A stretch of DNA of 64,000 nt, from the NCBI RefSeq assembly GCF_004336745.1, contig NZ_SJXD01000011.1, positions 1,240,001 through 1,304,000 of the forward strand. The letters are read 5' to 3'. The notes under the pieces were generated by a model. That model did no database searches. It had not been told where the DNA came from and saw only the letters and a list, made by a program, of their open reading frames with translations. The DNA is from Roseococcus sp. SYP-B2431. GTDB taxonomy: Bacteria > Pseudomonadota > Alphaproteobacteria > Acetobacterales > Acetobacteraceae. The stretch's first letter is position 1, and each line of letters begins with the position of its first letter. A program made the translations under genes and the position numbers. Below are positions 42,155 to 51,070 of this stretch, in pieces.

Positions 42155-43852
42155 CTACTTCTTCGCGCCCTTCCCCTGCGCGCGCAGGTCGGAGATGGTC
42201 GCGCGGTTCGTGACCTGCTCCGGATTGATGCGGATCTCGATGATGGCGGGCTTGCCGCTCGCGACCGCGCGCTTGTAGGCCGGCACCAGCTCCTCGGTGG
42301 TCTCCACCAGCTCGCCATGGCCGCCGAAGGCCTCGATGAAGCGGGTGAAGTCGGGGTTGGTCAGCATCGTGCCGCTGACGCGCTCCGGGTAGACGCGCTC
42401 CTGGTACATGCGGATCGTGCCGTACATGGCATTGTTGAAGACCAGGATGATTGGCGCCACGCCGTGGTGGAAGGCGGTGGCGATCTCCTGGCCCGTCATC
42501 ATGAAGCCGCCGTCGCCCACGAAGCAGACCACCTGCCGGTCCGGATAGGAGATGGCCGCGCCGATCGCCGCCGGCACGCCATAGCCCATGGCGCCGTTGG
42601 TCGGGCCGAGGAAATCCTGGCCCTCCTTCACATGCATGAAGCGCGTGGGCCAGGTGGCGAAGTTGCCGGCATCCGTCGTGAAGATGGTGTCGGCCGGCAG
42701 TTCCTTCTCGAGGGCCTGGAGCGCGCGGGCGAGGTTGATCTTGCCTTCGTATTCCGGGGCGGCCGCCTGCTCCTCGCGGGCGGCGCGGACCTGCTGGCGC
42801 CAGGCGCCCCAGCGCGGCTGCTTCACCTTCTGGCCCTGCAGCGCCACGGCGAAGGCGTTCACGTCGGAGGTGACCCCGAGCGCGACGCGGTAGACGCGGC
42901 CGATCTCGGCCTGGTCGGGATAGACCTGCACGATGGGCGTGGCGCCCGCCATGTCCAGCAGCGTGTAGCCCTGGCTCACCGGCTCGCCCATGCGCGTGCC
43001 GAAGGCGAGGATGAGGTCGGCTTCCTTGGCGGCGGCCACGAGCTTCGCATCGGCGCCGACGCCGAGATCGCCCGCGAAATGCTCCGAAGTGCCGTCGAAC
43101 AGCCCCTGCCGGCGGAAGGAGACCGCGGTCGGGATGTCGTTGGCGACGACGAAGTCGCGGATGGCGGCGCGGCCCTCTTCCGTCCAGCCGCTGCCGCCGA
43201 CGATGGCGAGCGGGCGCTCGGCCTTGGCCAGCAGCGCCATCATCTCGGGAATGGCGGCCGGCGCCGGATGGGCGGGCAGCACCTTCGCGGGCCCGATGTC
43301 GGGCACGGAAACGAGATCCTTCTGCATCTCCTCGGAAATGGCGACGACCACCGGGCCCGGACGGCCGCTGACCGCCACGTCGAAGGCATGGGCCATGATC
43401 TCGGGGATGCGGTCGGCGTCGTCGATCTGCGTCACCCACTTGGCGAGCGGCGCGAACATCTTGCGGTAGTCGACCTCCTGGAAGGTCTCGCGGTCGGTCT
43501 CGACGACGGGAATCTGGCCGACCAGCAGGATCAGCGGCGTGCTGTCCTGCATGGCGACATGCACGCCGATGGCGGCGTGGCAGGCGCCCGGGCCGCGCGT
43601 GACGATGGCGACGCCCGGCTTGCCGGTCAGCTTGCCATGGGCCTCGGCCATGTGGACGGCGCCGGCCTCGAAGCGGCAGGTGATGAGCTCGATCCGGTTG
43701 CGAACGGAGTAGAGGCCGTCCAGCAGGTCGAGATAGCTCTCCCCGGGGACCGCGAAGACATGCGTGGCGCCCTGTGCCACCAGGGCGTCGGCCAGCAGCT
43801 TGCCGCCGCTGCGCTCGGTGATGGATTGACCCTGCTTCGGCGACTTCGCCAT
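42155..43852 (-). CDS. acetolactate synthase-like TPP enzyme
   Basis: A 565-residue TPP enzyme of the acetolactate synthase/benzoylformate decarboxylase family. The cofactor-activating glutamate is in CRFEAGAVHMAEAHG (about 62), the central domain holds PLAIVGGSGWTEEGR, and the TPP/Mg motif is VCFVGDGGFMMTGQE through LVFNNAMYGTIRM. Length and order are standard. It lacks an adjacent regulatory small subunit, so it may not be the biosynthetic IlvB. Oxalyl-CoA decarboxylase-like or sulfoacetaldehyde-type chemistry is possible. ATG at 43852. Confidence 0.9.
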   Translation of the reverse strand: MAKSPKQGQSITERSGGKLLADALVAQGATHVFAVPGESYLDLLDGLYSVRNRIELITCRFEAGAVHMAEAHGKLTGKPGVAIVTRGPGACHAAIGVHVAMQDSTPLILLVGQIPVVETDRETFQEVDYRKMFAPLAKWVTQIDDADRIPEIMAHAFDVAVSGRPGPVVVAISEEMQKDLVSVPDIGPAKVLPAHPAPAAIPEMMALLAKAERPLAIVGGSGWTEEGRAAIRDFVVANDIPTAVSFRRQGLFDGTSEHFAGDLGVGADAKLVAAAKEADLILAFGTRMGEPVSQGYTLLDMAGATPIVQVYPDQAEIGRVYRVALGVTSDVNAFAVALQGQKVKQPRWGAWRQQVRAAREEQAAAPEYEGKINLARALQALEKELPADTIFTTDAGNFATWPTRFMHVKEGQDFLGPTNGAMGYGVPAAIGAAISYPDRQVVCFVGDGGFMMTGQEIATAFHHGVAPIILVFNNAMYGTIRMYQERVYPERVSGTMLTNPDFTRFIEAFGGHGELVETTEELVPAYKRAVASGKPAIIEIRINPEQVTNRATISDLRAQGKGAKK

Positions 43853-43958
43853 GCGACACTTCCCCCTTCGGAACCGGCCGGAAGCTAGACCGGGTTCACC
43901 GGCGCGTCACCCGTCCGCGGGGAAGGGGTGCCGCCTCCCATCGGACCGCCGCGGGGAA

Positions 43959-43983
43959 ATGGGGGCGCTTCGGCAACCCCCAT
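43959..43983 (-). terminator. hairpin after the DapA-family gene
   Basis: On the minus strand ATGGGGG (43983-43977) and CCCCCAT (43965-43959) form a 7-bp stem with an inner GC pairing across the loop, 20 bases after the stop at 44004. It is followed by TTCCCC. It probably separates the DapA-family gene from the acetolactate-synthase-like gene. Confidence 0.5.
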
Positions 43984-44003
43984 CCAGATCCGCGTCGGCC
44001 CGG

Positions 44004-44939
44004 TCAGGCCTGTCCGGCTGCCAGCCCGGCGGCGGCATCCATGCCGCGCCGGTCGACTTCCTCGTCGATCCGCGAAGCGAGCCCGTCGCTCACCGGCATC
44101 ATCGGCAATCGAAGCTCCGGACTGTCGATCAGGCCCGCGCGCCACAGCCAGTGCTTGATCGGCGCCGGACTCGGCTCGGCGAAGAGCAGCCGCGGCAGGT
44201 CGGAGATGGCGCGCCACGCCGCCAGCGCAGCCGCCGCGTCCCCCGCCTGCAGCCTCTCGCGGATAGCGGCGAAGGCGCGCGTCTCCACATGCGCCGAGGC
44301 GATGATCCCGCCCTCCGCGCCCTGCGTCAGCATCGGATGGTAGAAGGCGTCCTCGCCGGTGAGCACCGTGAAGCCCTGCGGCTTGCGGCGCAGCAGGTCG
44401 AAGGACTGGCCCATCTCGGCCGCGCAGTCCTTGACGCCGACGATGTTGGCGTGCCGCGCGGCGAGATCCAGCAGGGCCGCGTTGCCGAGATTGACGCCCG
44501 TCCGATACGGGATGTTGTAGATCAGGATCGGCCGGCCGGTGCCTTCGGCCAGGACGGAGAAGTGGCGGACCATGCCGTCCTGCGAGGGTCGCGTGTAGTA
44601 GGGGCAGGTGATCAGATAGCCGTCCAGCGGCCAGGGCGCGGTCCGGTCCAGGGCCTTGGCCATCCTGCGCGTGTCGCTGCCGGAAAGGCCGAGGAAGAGC
44701 GGCAGGCGCCGGCCGGCGGCGTCCAGCTCGGCGGCCACGAGGTGGACGAGTTGCTCCGTCTCCCCGTCCTCGAGCGTGAGACCCTCGCCGGTCGTCGCGG
44801 CTACGATCAGGCCTTCGAGCGGCTCGCGGGCATAGTGCCGCGTCATGCGGCGTAGCGAGGCCTCGTCCAGGGCGCCGTCGCGAAACGGCGTGACGAGCGG
44901 CAGCCAGAGGCCGCCAGGAATCGGGTGGTTTACATGCAC
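44004..44939 (-). CDS. dihydrodipicolinate synthase/N-acetylneuraminate lyase family protein
   Basis: A 311-residue TIM-barrel aldolase of the DapA family. Family marks are GLWLPLVTPFRDGALD, VAATTGEGLTLEDGE, LIYNIPYRTGVNLG (proton-relay tyrosine) and NIVGVKDCAAEMGQ with the Schiff-base lysine. The start is GTG at 44939, ten bases after GAGGAG. It could be DapA itself, since dapD and dapE lie 3-4 kb away on the same strand, or another pyruvate-dependent aldolase. The three are not in one operon: a hairpin lies just after this gene. Confidence 0.88.
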   Translation of the reverse strand: MHVNHPIPGGLWLPLVTPFRDGALDEASLRRMTRHYAREPLEGLIVAATTGEGLTLEDGETEQLVHLVAAELDAAGRRLPLFLGLSGSDTRRMAKALDRTAPWPLDGYLITCPYYTRPSQDGMVRHFSVLAEGTGRPILIYNIPYRTGVNLGNAALLDLAARHANIVGVKDCAAEMGQSFDLLRRKPQGFTVLTGEDAFYHPMLTQGAEGGIIASAHVETRAFAAIRERLQAGDAAAALAAWRAISDLPRLLFAEPSPAPIKHWLWRAGLIDSPELRLPMMPVSDGLASRIDEEVDRRGMDAAAGLAAGQA

Positions 44940-45247
44940 GTGGTTCGTCTCCTCGATGCCGGAGACGAGTCCTGACCAGCGACCCCGTCCAACCGGCGGG
45001 GCCAACGTGATCCTGAGTCGCCGCTCCTACGGCGCGCGCAGATCCGTGATGCCCCTCGCGGGGCAGTTTTTGGACGTCGCGGGCTTGGAGCGGCTCGGGA
45101 TCACGCCGGCAGCATCCGCGGGGGAACCCGCCGCCGTCAAGAGCGCGGCGACAGGCACGGGCGGCACGCGTTCGGCCGCCGTTACGTTACGACATTTGCA
45201 CGCGGGCCGGAGACCGGTTATTTGCGAACCATTCGCAACGAGGCCCC
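44940..45247. other. intergenic region before the iron/flavin operon
   Basis: About 308 bases between the divergent DapA-family gene and the PepSY gene. It holds the palindrome described separately at 45222-45238 and, just upstream, a relatively AT-rich patch (GTTACGTTACGACATTTG at 45181-45198) that could contain a promoter. Nothing else was recognised. Confidence 0.5.
45222..45238 (+). promoter_or_regulatory. Fur/Irr-like iron box
   Basis: TTGCGAA-CCA-TTCGCAA is a perfect 7-3-7 inverted repeat ending nine bases before the ATG of the PepSY gene. The inner GAA-x2-ATTC core is what alphaproteobacterial Fur and Irr boxes share. A position over the ribosome-binding region would allow simple repression. 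The genes that follow are of the iron/flavin-reduction kind, which fits. It is an inference from pattern and place. Confidence 0.6.
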
Positions 45248-45898
45248 ATGACCCCGAGCAAGTCCGGCACGGCCAGGCCACCGCTCGTGGCCGGCAACCG
45301 ATCCTTCTGGCTGAAGCAGCTGCATCAGTGGCACTGGATCAGCTCGGCCATCTGCCTGATCGGCATGCTGCTCTTCGCGGTGACGGGGATCACGCTGAAC
45401 CATGCCGGCCAGATCGAGGCCTCGCCGCGTACTACGGCGCGCACGGCGACCATGCCCGCCGCTTTGCTGGAAGCCCTGCCGCCCACCCAGGGCGAGGTGA
45501 AGCGCGCCCTGCCCCAACCGGTCCGCGACTGGATCAGCCGCGAATTCGGCGTCACCGCCGGCGAGCGCGAGGCCGAATGGTCCGCCGACGAAATCTACCT
45601 CCCCCTGCCCCGCCCCGGCGGCGACGCCTGGATCAACATCGACCGCGAATCCGGCGAGGCCCGCCACGAGGTCACCACGCGCGGCTGGGTCTCCTACCTC
45701 AACGACCTGCACAAGGGCCGCAACACCGGCACGGCCTGGAGCTGGTTCCTCGATGTCTTCGCCGTCGCCTGCCTCGTCTTCTGCCTCACCGGGCTGTTCC
45801 TGCTGCACATGCATGCCGGCGGCCGGCCCACGACCTGGCCGATGGTCGGGCTCGGGCTCGTGGTGCCGGTCCTCCTCGCCATCCTGTTCATCCATTGA
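45248..45898 (+). CDS. PepSY-associated membrane protein
   Basis: A 216-residue inner-membrane protein of the PepSY-associated TM type. The N-terminal helix (WISSAICLIGMLLFAVTGIT, ending LNHAG) carries the family histidine arrangement, and two more helices lie at the C-terminus (WFLDVFAVACLVFCLTGLFL and a final VGLGLVVPVLLAILFIH). A periplasmic PepSY-like part lies between. Proteins of this kind pass electrons, often through heme, to ferric complexes. First gene of the operon behind the Fur-like box; the next gene starts nine bases on. Confidence 0.88.
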   Translation: MTPSKSGTARPPLVAGNRSFWLKQLHQWHWISSAICLIGMLLFAVTGITLNHAGQIEASPRTTARTATMPAALLEALPPTQGEVKRALPQPVRDWISREFGVTAGEREAEWSADEIYLPLPRPGGDAWINIDRESGEARHEVTTRGWVSYLNDLHKGRNTGTAWSWFLDVFAVACLVFCLTGLFLLHMHAGGRPTTWPMVGLGLVVPVLLAILFIH

Positions 45899-45906
45899 GA
45901 GGTTCC

Positions 45907-46437
45907 ATGCGTCTTCTACCCGCCCTCGCCGCCAGCGCCGCCGTCCTTCCAGCCGCGGCCGGCGCCGCCGAGCTGAACGTCACCATCGAGATCCCGGCGC
46001 TCACCGTGGCCGAGTACCACCGGCCCTATGTGGCCCTCTGGGTGGAGCGGCCCGACCAGTCCGCGGCCGCCAACCTCGCGGTCTGGTACGCGATCCGCCT
46101 GCGCGACAACGAGGGCGAGAAGTGGCTGAAGGACATGCGGCAATGGTGGCGCCGCACGGGCCGCGAGCTGCGCTTCCCGATCGACGGCGTGAGCGGCGCG
46201 ACCCGCGCCCCGGGCCGCCACACGCTGCGCTTCGACGGGGCGAGCGGCCCGCTCGCCGGCCTGCCGGCCGGCCAATACAACCTCGTGGTCGAGGCCGCGC
46301 GCGAGGTGGGCGGCCGCGAGCTGCTGCGCGTGCCCTTCCAGTGGCCGCCCGCGGCCTCGCAGACCGGCTCCGCCCCCACGGCTTCGGCACAGGGCTCGAC
46401 CGAGCTCGGCACCTTCTCCGTCTCCACCCAACCCTGA
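45907..46437 (+). CDS. DUF2271 domain exported protein
   Basis: A 176-residue exported protein with a short signal peptide (MRLLPALAASAAVLPAAAGA) and the DUF2271 domain: VTIEIPALTVAEYHRPYVAL, then AVWYAIRLRDNEGEKWLKDM and a WPPA end. DUF2271 proteins accompany PepSY and ApbE genes in many iron-regulated operons and are thought to receive flavin or act in periplasmic electron transfer; this is inferred. It sits between PepSY and DUF4198 genes with short gaps. Confidence 0.85.
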   Translation: MRLLPALAASAAVLPAAAGAAELNVTIEIPALTVAEYHRPYVALWVERPDQSAAANLAVWYAIRLRDNEGEKWLKDMRQWWRRTGRELRFPIDGVSGATRAPGRHTLRFDGASGPLAGLPAGQYNLVVEAAREVGGRELLRVPFQWPPAASQTGSAPTASAQGSTELGTFSVSTQP

Positions 46438-46450
46438 AAGGCCAGAAGTG

Positions 46451-47260
46451 ATGAAAAGCTTCCCTCTCCGGCGGCTCCTCCTGGCCGCCATGGTCGCCCT
46501 GCCGATCGGCACGGCGCAGGCACACCGCTCCTGGATGATGCCCTCGGCCACGGTGCTCTCGGGCAACGACCCCTGGGTGACGGTGGACGCCGCCGTCTCC
46601 AACGACCTCTTCTACTTCGAGCACTTCCCGATGCAGCTCGACGGGCTGGCCATCATGGCGCCCGACGGCAGCCAGGTGACCGCCGAGAACCAGTCGCGCG
46701 GCCGCTACCGCAGCACCTTCGATTTCCGGCTGACTCAGGCCGGCACCTACCGCGCCTCCGTGGCCGGCGGCGGCCTTTCCGCCAGCTGGCGCGAGGGCGG
46801 GCAGCAGAAGCGCTGGCGCGGCACGCGCGAGGCCTTCGCCCGCGAGGTGCCGCAGAACGCGGAGAACCTCCGCGTAACGCTGAGCCAGCGCCGCGTCGAG
46901 TTCTTCGTCACCCGCGGCGCGCCCAATGACCGCGTGCTGCAGCCGCTGAACGAGGGGCTGGAGATGGTCCCCGTGACGCATCCCAACGACCTGGTCGCCG
47001 GCGAGCCCGCGCGCTTCCGCCTGCTGCTCGACGGCCGCCCGGCCGCCGGCGTCGATGTCGAGGTGGTGCCCGGCGGCAACCGCTACCGCGACGCGGTAAA
47101 CGACCAGAAGGTGAAGACCGGCGAGGACGGCGTGTTCGAGATCCGCTGGGCCGGGCCCGGCATGCACTGGATCGGCGCCTCGGTGCGCGACGCCAACTCC
47201 GGCATTCCCGGCGTGCAGCGCAATGCCGGCTACGCCGCGACGCTCGAGGTCCTTCCCTGA
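46451..47260 (+). CDS. DUF4198 domain exported protein
   Basis: A 269-residue exported protein of the DUF4198 family (related to nickel/cobalt and iron uptake helper proteins). The signal is MKSFPLRRLLLAAMVALPIG and the mature part begins with the family-typical AHRSWMMPSATVLSGNDPWV; later blocks include VPVTHPNDLVAGEPARFRLL and a metal-binding-like start histidine. ATG at 46451 is used; the GTG at 46448 is adjacent. It is followed by the flavin transferase gene with an overlap of CTGA type. Confidence 0.86.
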   Translation: MKSFPLRRLLLAAMVALPIGTAQAHRSWMMPSATVLSGNDPWVTVDAAVSNDLFYFEHFPMQLDGLAIMAPDGSQVTAENQSRGRYRSTFDFRLTQAGTYRASVAGGGLSASWREGGQQKRWRGTREAFAREVPQNAENLRVTLSQRRVEFFVTRGAPNDRVLQPLNEGLEMVPVTHPNDLVAGEPARFRLLLDGRPAAGVDVEVVPGGNRYRDAVNDQKVKTGEDGVFEIRWAGPGMHWIGASVRDANSGIPGVQRNAGYAATLEVLP

Positions 47261-47340
47261 ACCGGGTTCTCGTCCCGGAGCTAACGGCGCCGCTGGCCCC
47301 GCCCCGCCCGGGCGAGCTGCGGAGCCTGGGCGGCGCGACC

Positions 47341-48243
47341 ATGGGGACCACCTGGTCGGTGCGCTATCCGGGCGGCGCGGAGACCTCCGCGCTGCGCCCC
47401 GGCATCGAGGCGGTGCTGGAAAGGGTGATCGCGCAGATGAGCGGCTGGCGGCCGGATTCCGACCTCTGCCGCTTCAACGCGGCCCCGGCTGGGTCGCGCC
47501 ATGCGCATCCGGCGGAATTCGCGACGGTGCTGGCCTGCGCGCTGGAGATCGCGGAAGCCAGCGACGGCGCCTTCGACCCCACCGTGGCGCCGCTGGTGAA
47601 TCTCTGGGGCTTCGGGCCACCGCCCGCCGCCCGCGCCATGCCGGAGGCCCAGGACATCGCGCAGGCGATGGCGCACGTCGGTTGGCGAAAGCTGCCTTTC
47701 GCCCAGAGCCGAGTGCTGCAGCCCGGGGGAATGGGGCTGGACTTCTCCGGCATCGCCAAGGGCCATGCGGTGGATCTGGTCGCCATGCATCTCGCGTCGC
47801 TCGGGATCGCCTCCTTCCTGGTCGAGATCGGCGGCGAGCTGCGCGGCCAGGGCATGAAGCCGGACGGCTCGCCCTGGTGGGTAGCGCTGGAATCCGTGCC
47901 GGGCGCCGCGGCCCCCGGGGAAGATTTCGTCGTGGCGCTGCACGGGCTCTCCGTCGCGACCTCGGGCGACTACCGCCGCTTCTTCGAGCGGGACGGCCGC
48001 CGCTACGGCCATACGCTGGATCCGCGCACGGGCTGGCCCGTCGCGAACGAGGTCGCCTCCGTCACGGTGCTGCACCCCAGCTGCATGCGGGCCGACGCCT
48101 GGGCCACGGCGCTCTCCGTGCTCGGCGTGCGGGACGGGCTGGAGCTGGCCACGCGCCAGGGAATCGGCGCGCTCTTCGTCACGCGCGAGGAGGGCCGCCT
48201 CGCCGAGCACATGTCCCCCGTCTTCGCCGCCATGCTGGACTGA
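47341..48243 (+). CDS. apbE: FAD:protein FMN transferase (ApbE family), start uncertain
   Basis: ApbE-family enzyme that attaches FMN from FAD to a threonine of a periplasmic target protein. The coordinates begin at ATG 47341 (300 residues). The family block GATMGTTWSVRY starts four residues before this ATG, so the real start is likely upstream. The only sensible one is CTG at 47257, with GAGGT at 47246-47250 and a CTGA overlap with the DUF4198 stop. Later marks are DPTVAPLVNLWGFGP, the FSGIAKGHAVDLV and RYGHTLDPRTGWP metal/substrate sites. No signal peptide is seen, unlike most ApbE. Confidence 0.92.
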   Translation: MGTTWSVRYPGGAETSALRPGIEAVLERVIAQMSGWRPDSDLCRFNAAPAGSRHAHPAEFATVLACALEIAEASDGAFDPTVAPLVNLWGFGPPPAARAMPEAQDIAQAMAHVGWRKLPFAQSRVLQPGGMGLDFSGIAKGHAVDLVAMHLASLGIASFLVEIGGELRGQGMKPDGSPWWVALESVPGAAAPGEDFVVALHGLSVATSGDYRRFFERDGRRYGHTLDPRTGWPVANEVASVTVLHPSCMRADAWATALSVLGVRDGLELATRQGIGALFVTREEGRLAEHMSPVFAAMLD

Positions 48244-48246
48244 CCC

Positions 48247-49713
48247 TTGTCGCCCGAGATCGAGCGCTACCTGACCGCCGGCGCGGTGCTGCTGGCCTAT
48301 GCCGGCTTCTGCGGCTTCGTCGCCTGGCGCCGCCGGCGGCGGCGCGCCCCCGGGCTCGCCGCGATCGCGGGCCGTCAGGAACCAGTGCTCGTCGCCTATG
48401 CCAGCCAGACCGGCTTCGCCGGGGAGATCGCCCGGCGCAGCGCGGAAGCCCTGCAGGAGGGCGGCGTCCCCGCCCGTCTCGCGCCGCTGGAGACGCTGGA
48501 TGCCGACACGCTGGCCGTCGCCGGCCGCGCCGTCTTCGTCGTCAGCACCACCGGCGAGGGGGACGCGCCGGACCACGCCGCCCGCTTCGTCCGCCGCGTG
48601 ATGGGGCGCAAGGCCGCGCTGTCGGGCCTGGACTACGGGCTGCTCGCGCTCGGCGACAGCTCCTATGCGCGCTACTGCGCCTTCGGCCGGCAGCTCGACG
48701 CCTGGCTGCAGATCCAGGGCGCCACGCCGCTCTTCGACCGCGTCGAGGTGGACGACGCCGATGGCGGCGCGCTGCGTCACTGGCAATATCACCTCGGCAA
48801 GATCGCCGGCACCAGCGAGACCCCCGACTGGGCGCCGGCGCGCTTCGCCGAATGGCGGCTGGTCGAGCGGCGGCTGCTCAACCCCGGCAGCCCCGGCGGG
48901 CCGGCCTTTCACCTCGCGCTCGAGCCGCCGGAAGGCGCGGCGCAATGGCAGGCCGGCGACATCGCCGAGATCGGCCCGCGCAACGCCCGCGCGGCGCTGG
49001 ACCGCTTCCCGCCCTATTTCCTCGAAGCCCTGCGCGACCGGATTCTGCCCGACGATCCGTCCGAGCTGGAGGGCCTCTCGCCCGAGCAGGCGCGGGAGCG
49101 GCAGAAGCCTCTGCCCCATCGCGAATACTCCATCGCCTCGCTCGCCAGCGAGGGACGGCTGGAGCTGGTGGTGCGCCAAGCCCGGCATCCGGACGGGCGG
49201 CTCGGCCTCGGCTCCGGCTGGCTGACGGAGCATGCGCCCATGGGCAGCCCCATCGCCCTTCGCGTCCGCAGCAACCGCAGCTTCCACGCGCCGGAGGAGG
49301 ACCGGCCGATGATCCTCGTCGGCAACGGCACGGGCATCGCCGGATTGCGCGCGCATCTCAAGGCGCGCGAGGCGGCGGGGCGGCGGCGCAACTGGCTCGT
49401 TTTCGGCGAGCGCAGCCGCGAAAGGGATTTTCTGTACCGCGAGGAGATCGAGGGCTGGGTCGCGGCGGGCGTCCTGGCGCGGCTGGACCTCGCCTTCTCG
49501 CGCGACCAGGCGGCGCGCCTCTACGTGCAGGACCGGCTGCGCGACGCGGCGGACGGCCTGCGCGAATGGGTGGACGACGGCGCCGCGATCTATGTCTGCG
49601 GCAGCCTGGAGGGCATGTCGGCCGGCGTGCATGCGGCGCTGACCGAAGCGCTCGCCCACGAGACGCTGGAGCGCCTGGCCGAGGAAGGGCTCTACCGCCG
49701 CGACGTGTACTGA
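48247..49713 (+). CDS. membrane-anchored diflavin reductase (sulfite reductase/CPR-like)
   Basis: A 488-residue protein. One N-terminal helix (AGAVLLAYAGFCGFVAW) anchors it; a flavodoxin domain follows (VLVAYASQTGFAGEIARRSA, VVSTTGEGDAPDHAARFV). FAD-binding REYSIASLASEGRLELVV and NADPH-binding VGNGTGIAGLRAHLK and YVCGSLEGMSAGVHAAL complete a CPR/CysJ-like module. It should use NADPH to reduce partners, probably the flavinated or heme proteins of this operon. The start is TTG at 48247, three bases after apbE. Its 3' end overlaps the convergent MFS gene by 22 bases. Confidence 0.91.
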   Translation: MSPEIERYLTAGAVLLAYAGFCGFVAWRRRRRRAPGLAAIAGRQEPVLVAYASQTGFAGEIARRSAEALQEGGVPARLAPLETLDADTLAVAGRAVFVVSTTGEGDAPDHAARFVRRVMGRKAALSGLDYGLLALGDSSYARYCAFGRQLDAWLQIQGATPLFDRVEVDDADGGALRHWQYHLGKIAGTSETPDWAPARFAEWRLVERRLLNPGSPGGPAFHLALEPPEGAAQWQAGDIAEIGPRNARAALDRFPPYFLEALRDRILPDDPSELEGLSPEQARERQKPLPHREYSIASLASEGRLELVVRQARHPDGRLGLGSGWLTEHAPMGSPIALRVRSNRSFHAPEEDRPMILVGNGTGIAGLRAHLKAREAAGRRRNWLVFGERSRERDFLYREEIEGWVAAGVLARLDLAFSRDQAARLYVQDRLRDAADGLREWVDDGAAIYVCGSLEGMSAGVHAALTEALAHETLERLAEEGLYRRDVY

Positions 49714-50930
49714 TCGCGATCGTCGGCCGCGGGAATCATCGCCAGGGCCATCGCGGCGCCCAGCATCGCGGCGAGCCCCGCCACCACGAAGGCCAGCGTC
49801 ACCGACCCGCTCAGCAGCCACCCGGCCACCGCCGTGCCGATCGGGAAGCCGGCGAAGTTCAGGCTCATCGAGACGGAGAGCACGCGGCCGAGCTCCGCCG
49901 GATCCGTCCGGCGCTGGCGCAGGGTCAGCAGGCCGACGTCGATCGGGCCTGCCAGCGCGCCCACCGCCATCAGCCCCAGCACCAGCCCCGCGAGGCCGAA
50001 GAAGCTCGCCACCGGGCAGATCGCGAGGCCCGCCGCCAGCATGCCGCCCGCAATGAACAGCCGCTCGCGCCCGGCCATCCGCACGCGCCCCATGAGAAGC
50101 GCGCCGAGGCCGCCGGCCACGCCGATGCAGGCCCAGAGCAGGCCGGAGACGAAATCGGCGGTGCTGGGCGAGAAATTCCGGGTGGCAAAGACGGGCACCG
50201 CCACGACCAGGATGCCCCAGCTCATCTGATAAAGTGCGTAGCAGACGGCGAGGCCGCGCAGCGTCGGCTGCCGCAGGACGCGCACCACGCCCTGGAGCGC
50301 CTGGAGCAGCAGGGGGCCGCTCGCGGAGGGCGGCCGGGGCGGCTCGCGGACCAGGCCGATGCACAGCGCCGCGGCGGCATAGGTCAGCCCCACCACGGCC
50401 AGCGCCGCATGCGCGCCGGCGAGGCCCACCAGCGCACCCGCGAGGGCCGGCCCCGCCACGTTCACCAGCGCGTGGATCGACGTGTCCAGCGCATTGGCGC
50501 GCTCCAGCCCGCCTGGCGGCACGAGGCGCGGCAGCAAGGTACGGACGCCCGCCGTGCCCAGCGGGCTGGTCAGCGAGTAGAGCGCCACCAGCGCGATCAC
50601 CAGCGGCGCGGAGGCCAGCCCCGCCACGTCCAGCGCGACGAGGGCAAGCACCAGCGCCCCGCTGACCGCCATGTCCAGCGCGACGGCCCAGGCCGGGCCC
50701 ATGCGGTCCAGCAGCGCGCCCGCGATGGGGCTGACCGCGAGGCCCGGCGCCATGGCCGCGAAGCCCAGCCAGCCCGCCATCGCCGGGGAATCGAAACGGC
50801 CCAGCGCATAGAGGACGATGGTCAGCATGAACATGCGCGAGGCGAGCCGCGACAGCAGCGTCGCCGCCAGCAGCGGGCGGAGGCCGGCGGCGGCCAGGAG
50901 CAGTCGGTAGGACATGGGCGCGGCGGTCAT
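49692..50930 (-). CDS. MFS transporter
   Basis: A 412-residue major facilitator with about 12 helices. The start MTAAPMSYRLLLAAAGLRPL leads helix 1; VSPIAGALLDRMGPAWAVAL is the loop 2-3 motif, and ARTDPAELGRVLSVSMSLNF-like and LRQRRTDPAELGRVLS late blocks match the MFS_3/enterobactin-exporter-like group (EntS type). Because it converges on an iron/flavin operon, a siderophore exporter is conceivable but not shown. ATG at 50930 begins the conserved part. Confidence 0.88.
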   Translation of the reverse strand: MTAAPMSYRLLLAAAGLRPLLAATLLSRLASRMFMLTIVLYALGRFDSPAMAGWLGFAAMAPGLAVSPIAGALLDRMGPAWAVALDMAVSGALVLALVALDVAGLASAPLVIALVALYSLTSPLGTAGVRTLLPRLVPPGGLERANALDTSIHALVNVAGPALAGALVGLAGAHAALAVVGLTYAAAALCIGLVREPPRPPSASGPLLLQALQGVVRVLRQPTLRGLAVCYALYQMSWGILVVAVPVFATRNFSPSTADFVSGLLWACIGVAGGLGALLMGRVRMAGRERLFIAGGMLAAGLAICPVASFFGLAGLVLGLMAVGALAGPIDVGLLTLRQRRTDPAELGRVLSVSMSLNFAGFPIGTAVAGWLLSGSVTLAFVVAGLAAMLGAAMALAMIPAADDRDQYTSRR

Positions 50931-51070
50931 GCGCCTTTGATACCGGAGCGCGCGAGCGCGGCCAGGGTACGGCAAAACTTTAGTCTTAACCTGGCTATCG
51001 ATCGCGCGGGCTGCTGGAGTCGCTCGCCCGGGAGGTCGAGGGTAGCTGAGGAGGGGCGAAGGCCCCCGTC

